A stretch of DNA of 64,000 bases, taken from contig NC_068342.1 in the NCBI RefSeq assembly GCF_014633365.1, positions 1,474,622 through 1,538,621 on the forward strand, read 5' to 3'. A program made the translations under genes and the position numbers. The DNA comes from Diospyros lotus (lineage: Eukaryota; Streptophyta; Magnoliopsida; Ericales; Ebenaceae). Positions 62,149 through 64,000 of the stretch are shown piece by piece (the first letter of the stretch is position 1; each line of letters starts with the position of its first letter). The notes under the pieces are model-generated. The model was not told where the DNA came from. It saw only the letters and a program-made list of their open reading frames with translations, and did not search any database.

Positions 62149-63619
62149 TCAATTCATTCTCATCACGCTTTCTTCCTACAATTGAGACAATATATATATA
62201 TAGCCTCACTTTAGCTATCAAACAAAGCTCTCTAACCACCTAAGCTACAAGACAAAAAGAGAAAAATATCCTAACAAACTATTGCAACCCTATGACAATG
62301 ATGCCCTTCTATTGCTCCTAGGGTCATGATAGAGTTTCTATACATTCTGTCTTGCAATACTCTGGTTGGGTAAAGTATGTAAGAAGTGAAATTTGTTTCC
62401 GTCATTTTTCTTTATTCATGGTCTTGCATCTGTAATCTATAATATTACTGCTATGGTGTGATCTAGTCAAATACTGTGCTGTGCTGCAAGAACAACAGAT
62501 TTTCAGGAATCCATTACTGGATTTGCTGAGACAAGTCTAAGTAATGGACCAATTTACTGCAACTCTTTTCGTAGCTTTACAGCTGTGTTAATTGATCAAG
62601 ACATGGACAAAGTGTTTAACTCTTGACATAAAAACTTAAGATTGCAAGTTTATACCTGGATGTCATCCCTACGAAGTTATATTCTGAGTTAGTTATAAAG
62701 TGTTAAATTCAGGAATAAACCCATATTCCAAATACAAAAGGAATGAGGAAAAAAGGGAAGTTATCTCTTTTCTACCTTCTCTTTTTTTGAGTGTTAAAAT
62801 AACTTTTATAGTTATATTATGAGTTAGTCATAATAATAATCCATTTCTTGCACTGCAAAATCTGGAAAATAAATGCAATATTATCTTGGAAGAAGTTCAT
62901 ATATTCTTTATGGTTTCTGTTCTTGTAGCAATAATGAAATTGCTCATGGAATTACAGTTTTAAATTGTGAAATCTGTCTCATGTCTGGCTGAATCTATTG
63001 CCGGCAAAGGTGATATATTTAGAAAGAGGCTTGATAAATCATCTTGGGAGGGTGAGTGATAATCAAGATAACTCATTTTTGAAAGTTGATGAGTGTGTGG
63101 GGCATGAGAGAGAGTATTGATGCGTTAGAATGATTAGAGAAGACAATTTTGTAAATTGATGTTAGTATGCTTCAGAGGCCCTTTTGACTACTAATTTTTT
63201 TTTTTTCAATATTCTTTGTCTGTGAGTTCAAATATGTTCAACTTTATTAACATGTGCATGTTGTGTCTTTGCATAATTTCCTTCTATATATTAATGGTTG
63301 CATGAATTTTAGTTTCAACTGCACATGGTAAGCTAATTCCACATCTAATAATCTTTTTCTGCAGCCGCCACCACCAGTTAATGATACCAACCCATACAAT
63401 GTGTTTAGGCCAAGGGAGAAAGCCCACAAACTCCATACAAGAAGGGTAAGTGGCTGACCTAGTCTTCTAATGGCTTTACAGGGTGAACTTTCTTGTCACT
63501 TAATAAATTTGTGAACTATGAGGCTTAAATTTTATATTGATAGTATTCTATGCCTCTTCTTTTCTTGTTAGATGCAAAGGAGGGAAAACAACGTGCAGTC
63601 CTTTGAAAAGCTTCGCCAG
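17577..63619 (+). CDS. EPL1: Enhancer of polycomb-like protein (partial, exons 1-8)
   Basis: The eight exons listed below join in phase to 248 codons beginning [20 protein letters not shown]. The gene continues past the right edge. The protein is the plant Enhancer-of-polycomb-like family, which carries the EPL1 domain and scaffolds the NuA4-type histone acetyltransferase module in the nucleus. Conserved blocks seen include [20 protein letters not shown] (exon 2), [20 protein letters not shown] (exon 3), [20 protein letters not shown] (exon 4) and [19 protein letters not shown] (exon 7). All exon joins use consensus GT-AG sites. Only 744 coding bases occupy 46 kb because introns 3, 5 and 6 contain large retrotransposons. 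No stop or frameshift is seen, so the gene looks intact despite its load. The start ATG is the family's conserved N-terminus. Confidence 0.92.
18115..18192. repeat. Inverted repeat, 22-bp perfect arms
   Basis: The arms at 18115-18136 and 18171-18192 are exact reverse complements (core GGGAGTGTGTATGGGTTCC), with a 34-nt loop. Confidence 0.9.
19097..19284. repeat. Diverged tandem duplication, about 94-bp unit
   Basis: Two adjacent units share GGGACTACTT, AGATAAT, GAAGTGC and TTCTCTTAGTTGTG in the same order and spacing. Confidence 0.7.
20403..20532 (+). CDS. EPL1: EPL1 exon 2
   Basis: 130 bp after a TTATAG acceptor. It encodes [18 protein letters not shown] through TSYIRARG plus one base; donor GTTTGT. 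Confidence 0.93.
20623..20725 (+). CDS. EPL1: EPL1 exon 3
   Basis: 103 bp after a 90-bp intron. It encodes [20 protein letters not shown] and so on to NPE, with two bases carried over; donor GTAAGA opens the 22-kb intron 3. Confidence 0.93.
21011..21428 (-). repeat. LARD-1 3' LTR
   Basis: 418 bp, about 95% identical by hand alignment to 29757-30173. It lies next to the polypurine tract. Confidence 0.9.
21660..22073 (-). repeat. Reina 3' LTR
   Basis: 414 bp, TGTCACGACC to CGTGACA on the plus strand. Confidence 0.9.
22061..26718 (-). pseudogene. Reina gag-pol remnant with chromodomain
   Basis: Gag starts at 26718 ([20 protein letters not shown]) and soon meets two stops. The gag core (25863-26474) has the retrotransposon gag motif [20 protein letters not shown]. 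The knuckle reads [14 protein letters not shown], losing its second Cys. The protease site reads DSRSTHSF in place of DSGSTHSF. In RT the segment holding the first catalytic Asp is deleted (SKLGYHQ) and a frameshift follows near 24430, while [10 protein letters not shown] is intact. RNase H, integrase ([14 protein letters not shown]) and a C-terminal chromodomain ([20 protein letters not shown], ending near 22061) follow in broken frames. Confidence 0.9.
26771..27195 (-). repeat. Reina 5' LTR
   Basis: 425 bp. It contains an extra 7-bp TAGAGAG unit and a CAAA insertion relative to the other LTR. Confidence 0.9.
27439..28740 (-). pseudogene. LARD-1 unidentified reading frame, interrupted by stops
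   Basis: On the minus strand a mostly open stretch broken by a few stops. It includes an acidic segment ([20 protein letters not shown], near 28270) and later segments such as [20 protein letters not shown] and [17 protein letters not shown] do not recognise it: no zinc knuckle, protease, RT or integrase motif. It could be an element-specific protein or a captured host fragment. Confidence 0.4.
28741..29743 (-). other. LARD-1 untranslated leader
   Basis: About 1 kb after the primer site without a supported frame. It shares AAGATCGCCTGGGTTTGCTT (near 28877) with the LARD-2 leader (near 61454). Confidence 0.55.
29757..30173 (-). repeat. LARD-1 5' LTR
   Basis: 417 bp. Two bases separate it from the tRNA-Met-type primer site. 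Confidence 0.9.
30756..31001 (+). repeat. Copia-C 5' LTR
   Basis: 246 bp. It differs from the 3' LTR mainly in a short CT repeat and about six substitutions. Confidence 0.92.
31240..31472 (-). repeat. Copia-E 3' LTR
   Basis: 233 bp, next to a CTTGAGGGGGAG purine tract on the minus strand. Confidence 0.92.
31480..35964 (-). pseudogene. Copia-E gag-pol, few but decisive lesions
   Basis: The frame starts [17 protein letters not shown] at 35964. An early stop replaces Trp in the FLRWSQS-type motif near 35824. Gag-protease (34588-35805) is open with knuckle [14 protein letters not shown] and an intact DSGASDHM active site. Integrase (33889-34572) reads FINDHTR and SNNGTEYF where catalytic Asp residues are expected, and a stop replaces Trp near 33885. 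RT ends in YIEDIILTG instead of YVDD. The RNase H region runs to 31480. A tandem QEQIDQLLK duplication sits in the gag linker near 34975. Confidence 0.9.
36492..36724 (-). repeat. Copia-E 5' LTR
   Basis: 233 bp, directly adjoining the primer binding site. Confidence 0.92.
38776..39209 (+). repeat. 217-bp tandem duplication inside Copia-C integrase
   Basis: The block beginning AAATTTTGGGTTGAGGC occurs twice with a 217-base offset (for example 38784 and 39001). The copies differ at a modest number of positions, so it is not recent. 217 is not a multiple of three. Confidence 0.9.
41251..41508 (+). repeat. Copia-C 3' LTR
   Basis: 258 bp, with an expanded CT microsatellite near 41440-41465. Confidence 0.92.
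42781..42904 (+). CDS. EPL1: EPL1 exon 4
   Basis: 124 bp after a GCGCAG acceptor. It encodes [20 protein letters not shown] through LLQFDAAAE; donor GTGAGA. It restores phase exactly after the giant intron. Confidence 0.93.
43649..43668. repeat. Poly-G run of 20
   Basis: Twenty consecutive G on the plus strand; the true length is doubtful in most sequencing data. Confidence 0.8.
44281..44358. repeat. 39-bp tandem pair
   Basis: The two units both begin GCCATTAATAAAT and share ATTCTTGTTC and ATCAATC. Confidence 0.85.
44924..45170. repeat. Diverged tandem duplication with inner 18-bp repeat
   Basis: Two units of about 120-135 bp share AAGTTTAGGTTTGAT and then similar downstream blocks. The first unit has an exact inner repeat TAGGTTTGATGAAACGTT twice in a row (44958-44993). 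Confidence 0.7.
45840..45905 (+). CDS. EPL1: EPL1 exon 5
   Basis: 66 bp, 22 codons ([20 protein letters not shown] and EK) between a TGCTAG acceptor and a GTAAGC donor. Confidence 0.9.
46630..47265. other. Possible degraded LTR sequence
   Basis: Two LTR-like features: CCCTATAAATATAGG near 46780, and a TGTATATATTTTTGTCTAA stretch near 47190 of the kind found at LTR transcript ends. No paired copy and no target duplication found. A perfect 12-bp hairpin lies inside (46986-46997 with 47006-47017). Confidence 0.25.
47838..48690. other. Possible LTR fragment beginning TGTCACACCCC
   Basis: It begins TGTCACACCCCCTCTTGC, a terminus common among plant gypsy LTRs, and continues without coding content. 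No partner copy in the window; the far end is unclear. Confidence 0.25.
48846..48880. repeat. GA microsatellite
   Basis: A tract of about 16 GA units just upstream of Copia-F. Confidence 0.85.
48932..49295 (-). repeat. Copia-F 3' LTR
   Basis: 364 bp, TGAACAAATTTGG to CTCCAACA on the plus strand. Confidence 0.95.
49303..53709 (-). pseudogene. Copia-F gag-pol, recently dead
   Basis: Gag starts [17 protein letters not shown] at 53709. A one-base deletion near 53340 shifts the frame. A stop replaces Trp just after the CX2CX4HX4C knuckle ([14 protein letters not shown], near 52860). The protease site DTGASDHM is intact. A frameshift near 52110 precedes the zinc-binding CDHC. The integrase catalytic positions [15 protein letters not shown] and IAERKNRH look intact. 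RT is open to [10 protein letters not shown], then frameshifts near 50350; YVDDIIITG is intact. RNase H is cut by a stop near 49566. So about five lesions break an otherwise well-preserved polyprotein. Confidence 0.92.
53754..54117 (-). repeat. Copia-F 5' LTR
   Basis: 364 bp, nearly identical to the 3' LTR, directly adjoining the primer site. Confidence 0.95.
54301..54390. repeat. Interleaved direct and inverted repeats
   Basis: An exact 20-bp direct repeat ATTCCATATTGAATAAACCG lies at 54331 and 54363. The outer 18-bp arms (54301-54318, 54373-54390) form an inverted repeat with one mismatch. Confidence 0.85.
55477..55499. repeat. Poly-A run of 23
   Basis: A plain homopolymer in EPL1 intron 5. 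A GGTTCAAATAC box lies 17 bases upstream, but no SINE structure could be supported. Confidence 0.8.
55550..57060. other. Possible old LTR-retrotransposon remnant
   Basis: The sequence AGGGTGTCGTACCCACGAGAA near 55620 and the palindromic motif cluster TACAGCGG(T/A)ATGCAT at 56619-56690 resemble pieces of plant LTR/leader sequence. There are no paired ends and no coding domain. Confidence 0.3.
57392..57430 (+). CDS. EPL1: EPL1 exon 6
   Basis: A 39-bp exon, 13 codons ([13 protein letters not shown]), acceptor ATTGCAG, donor GTTAGC. It is isolated by 11.5 kb and 5.9 kb introns. Confidence 0.9.
57945..58317 (-). repeat. LARD-2 3' LTR
   Basis: 373 bp. It contains GA and a long AT microsatellite (about 58148-58171). 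Confidence 0.88.
58330..58790 (-). pseudogene. LARD-2 3' unidentified frame
   Basis: Open on the minus strand to 58330, following the captured fragment in a shifted frame. It includes [20 protein letters not shown] and [16 protein letters not shown] and ends in a basic [20 protein letters not shown] segment. I do not recognise it; LARD-1 has a loosely similar [11 protein letters not shown] segment near 27270. Confidence 0.35.
58785..59296 (-). pseudogene. Captured VIP2/NOT2 (CCR4-NOT subunit 2) N-terminal fragment
   Basis: About 165 codons on the minus strand closely match what I know of the N-terminal region of plant VIP2/NOT2, the CCR4-NOT subunit that interacts with VirE2: [56 protein letters not shown] and GVSPILGN in the family order. 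There is no intron-like break. Relative to the family, about two dozen residues are missing after FNVP. One extra G in a G run near 58811 shifts the frame, after which similarity continues briefly (GGNSGRNMS) and stops. The C-terminal NOT2/3/5 domain is absent. Upstream, the hAT-like element separates it from gag. The host VIP2 gene itself is not in this window. Confidence 0.82.
59300..60209. mobile_element. hAT-like non-autonomous element, 910 bp
   Basis: Ends TAGGGGTGTACA and, on the reverse complement of the right side, TAAGGGTGTTCA. It is flanked by an 8-bp target duplication AACATAAC (59292-59299) and AACATGAC (60210-60217), 7 of 8 matching; 8 bp is the hAT hallmark. Subterminal GCGGTTT motifs recur near both ends. 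The interior is GC-rich with tandem repeats and no transposase. Confidence 0.85.
59844..59969. repeat. 63-bp tandem duplication inside hAT-like element
   Basis: Two adjacent 63-bp units beginning TGAGAGACTTGGTGCGGCG, almost identical. A second, more diverged repeat of about 100 bp (TCGCAAGCTTCGTC at about 59638 and 59739) lies just before. Confidence 0.9.
60218..60324 (-). pseudogene. LARD-2 gag, second part
   Basis: It reads [19 protein letters not shown] through LQNLVVMF on the minus strand. It aligns with the Reina gag stretch [19 protein letters not shown] through QQFMVMF. It continues in frame from the first part if the solo LTR is ignored. Confidence 0.75.
60330..60925 (-). mobile_element. 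Solo LTR inserted in LARD-2 gag
   Basis: 596 bp, from TGTTAATCC to TTTTTAACA, with a perfect CCATG target duplication (60325-60329, 60926-60930). A TATAAATAG box on the minus strand near 60757 suggests that orientation. No internal domain or second LTR, so it is a recombined solo LTR; its family is not identified. Confidence 0.82.
60926..61054 (-). pseudogene. LARD-2 gag, first part
   Basis: It starts [20 protein letters not shown] at 61054 and continues to THEAIM. This matches the Reina gag start ([20 protein letters not shown] to NHEALI) in sequence and order. It is interrupted by the solo LTR. Confidence 0.75.
61055..61972 (-). other. LARD-2 untranslated leader
   Basis: About 0.9 kb between primer site and gag start without a supported frame. 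It shares AAGATCGCCTGGGTTTGCTT with the LARD-1 leader. Confidence 0.6.
61986..62331 (-). repeat. LARD-2 5' LTR
   Basis: 346 bp. It has a longer GA tract (62108-62142) and a shorter AT tract than its partner. Confidence 0.88.
63365..63445 (+). CDS. EPL1: EPL1 exon 7
   Basis: 81 bp, 27 codons ([20 protein letters not shown] and following), acceptor CTGCAG, donor GTAAGT. Confidence 0.92.
63572..63619 (+). CDS. EPL1: EPL1 exon 8 (last in window)
   Basis: 48 bp, 16 codons ([16 protein letters not shown]), acceptor TGTTAG, donor GTGAGT. Intron 8 runs off the window; nothing else is recognised in 63620-64000. Confidence 0.9.
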
Positions 63620-64000
63620 GTGAGTTGATGATTGTTTCACTTGTTCATTTATGCACACTAGTTATACTTTCTGTTGTATCACTTGTACAGCCGAATGGTT
63701 TTTAAGAATCCAGGGGCTTTCTGTTTGGTATTTAGACAAGTATCTTTCACTATCTTCTTGCTCTCTCTTGCCATCTGAGAGTAGGCTAAATTCTGGGAGA
63801 GGCTATTAGGAGCCTTTCTCAGGAGCCAGTTAGTTAATTTTCCTTCCTCTGTTTGAATTTTTAAGCTGTGTGTTCTGCTTTATTAATTTGGTTGATAATT
63901 AGTTGTACTCTGTATATATACTGTTTGCTCCCTAACCAGAAAGTTGTGCATGTACTTTACTGGTCTTCATGATATGAATTCCATTCCTTTTATATGGCAA

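Larger units (their letters stand above)
57945..62331 (-). mobile_element. LARD-2, non-autonomous gypsy-type element with captured host gene fragment
   Basis: 4387 bp bounded by LTRs of 373 and 346 bp and a perfect GAGTT target duplication (57940-57944, 62332-62336). On the minus strand a TGATATCAAAG primer site (61983-61973) follows the 5' LTR after two bases. The interior encodes a gag N-terminus similar to that of the Reina element, a VIP2/NOT2-like fragment and a further unidentified frame, but no protease, RT or integrase. It contains two younger insertions: a solo LTR and a hAT-like element. The LTR start is alignable with LARD-1 (TGTCATGA..., GGAG(C/T)AAT(A/G)GAAGG, ATTGTAATAG), so the two are related families. 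Confidence 0.88.
57431..63364 (+). other. EPL1 intron 6
   Basis: 5934 bp, of which 4.4 kb is LARD-2. The flanks 57431-57939 and 62337-63364 show nothing recognisable. Confidence 0.8.

Noticed and set aside
1..64000. CRISPR arrays, bacterial operons, rRNA or tRNA genes, integrated virus genomes
   Set aside because: None seen. The regularly repeated units are microsatellites or short tandem duplications, and every RT found belongs to an LTR retrotransposon with LTRs.

Overview
This is eukaryotic, plant (eudicot-type) nuclear DNA. It holds two host genes whose introns are packed with LTR retrotransposons. There are GT-AG introns, long AT-rich non-coding stretches, Ty1/copia and Ty3/gypsy elements with tRNA-Met-type primer sites, and two proteins recognisable from land-plant families. 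I cannot name the species. Most open frames in the window are either transposon pieces or chance.

Left third, minus strand (1187-12643, running off the left edge): the first ten coding exons (371 codons) of a gene for a WD40 protein of the TPLATE/TSET endocytic complex, TWD40-1 type. Its intron 4 appears to be a GC-AG intron. Intron 7 holds a complete but dead copia element (Copia-B, 2695-8126). Intron 10 holds the 5' part of another (Copia-A, 1 to about 1006).

13000-16900: AT-rich intergenic spacer between the two divergently transcribed genes, with a candidate MITE at 15793-16215.

Right three quarters, plus strand (17577-63619, running off the right edge): the first eight coding exons (248 codons, 744 coding bases spread over 46 kb) of an Enhancer-of-polycomb-like gene (EPL1, scaffold of NuA4-type histone acetyltransferase). 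Intron 3 is 22,055 bp. About 19.9 kb of it is two nests: a non-autonomous element (LARD-1, 21011-30173) holding a Reina-like chromovirus (21660-27195), and a copia (Copia-C, 30756-41508) holding another copia (Copia-E, 31240-36724). Intron 5 holds a very recent copia (Copia-F, 48932-54117, LTRs differing at 2 of 364 positions by my hand count). Intron 6 holds a second non-autonomous element (LARD-2, 57945-62331).

The most interesting object is LARD-2. It keeps a gypsy-type gag N-terminus. If two later insertions are ignored, this reads in frame into a long fragment of a host gene that I recognise as the N-terminal region of VIP2/NOT2 (CCR4-NOT subunit). So a retrotransposon appears to have captured and fused a cellular gene fragment. 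The gag part was later split by a solo LTR (60330-60925, 5-bp target duplication). The gag/VIP2 boundary was split by a hAT-like element (59300-60209, 8-bp target duplication).

All splice sites, target-site duplications and LTR boundaries were read by hand. Family assignments rest on recognised motifs, not on database searches.
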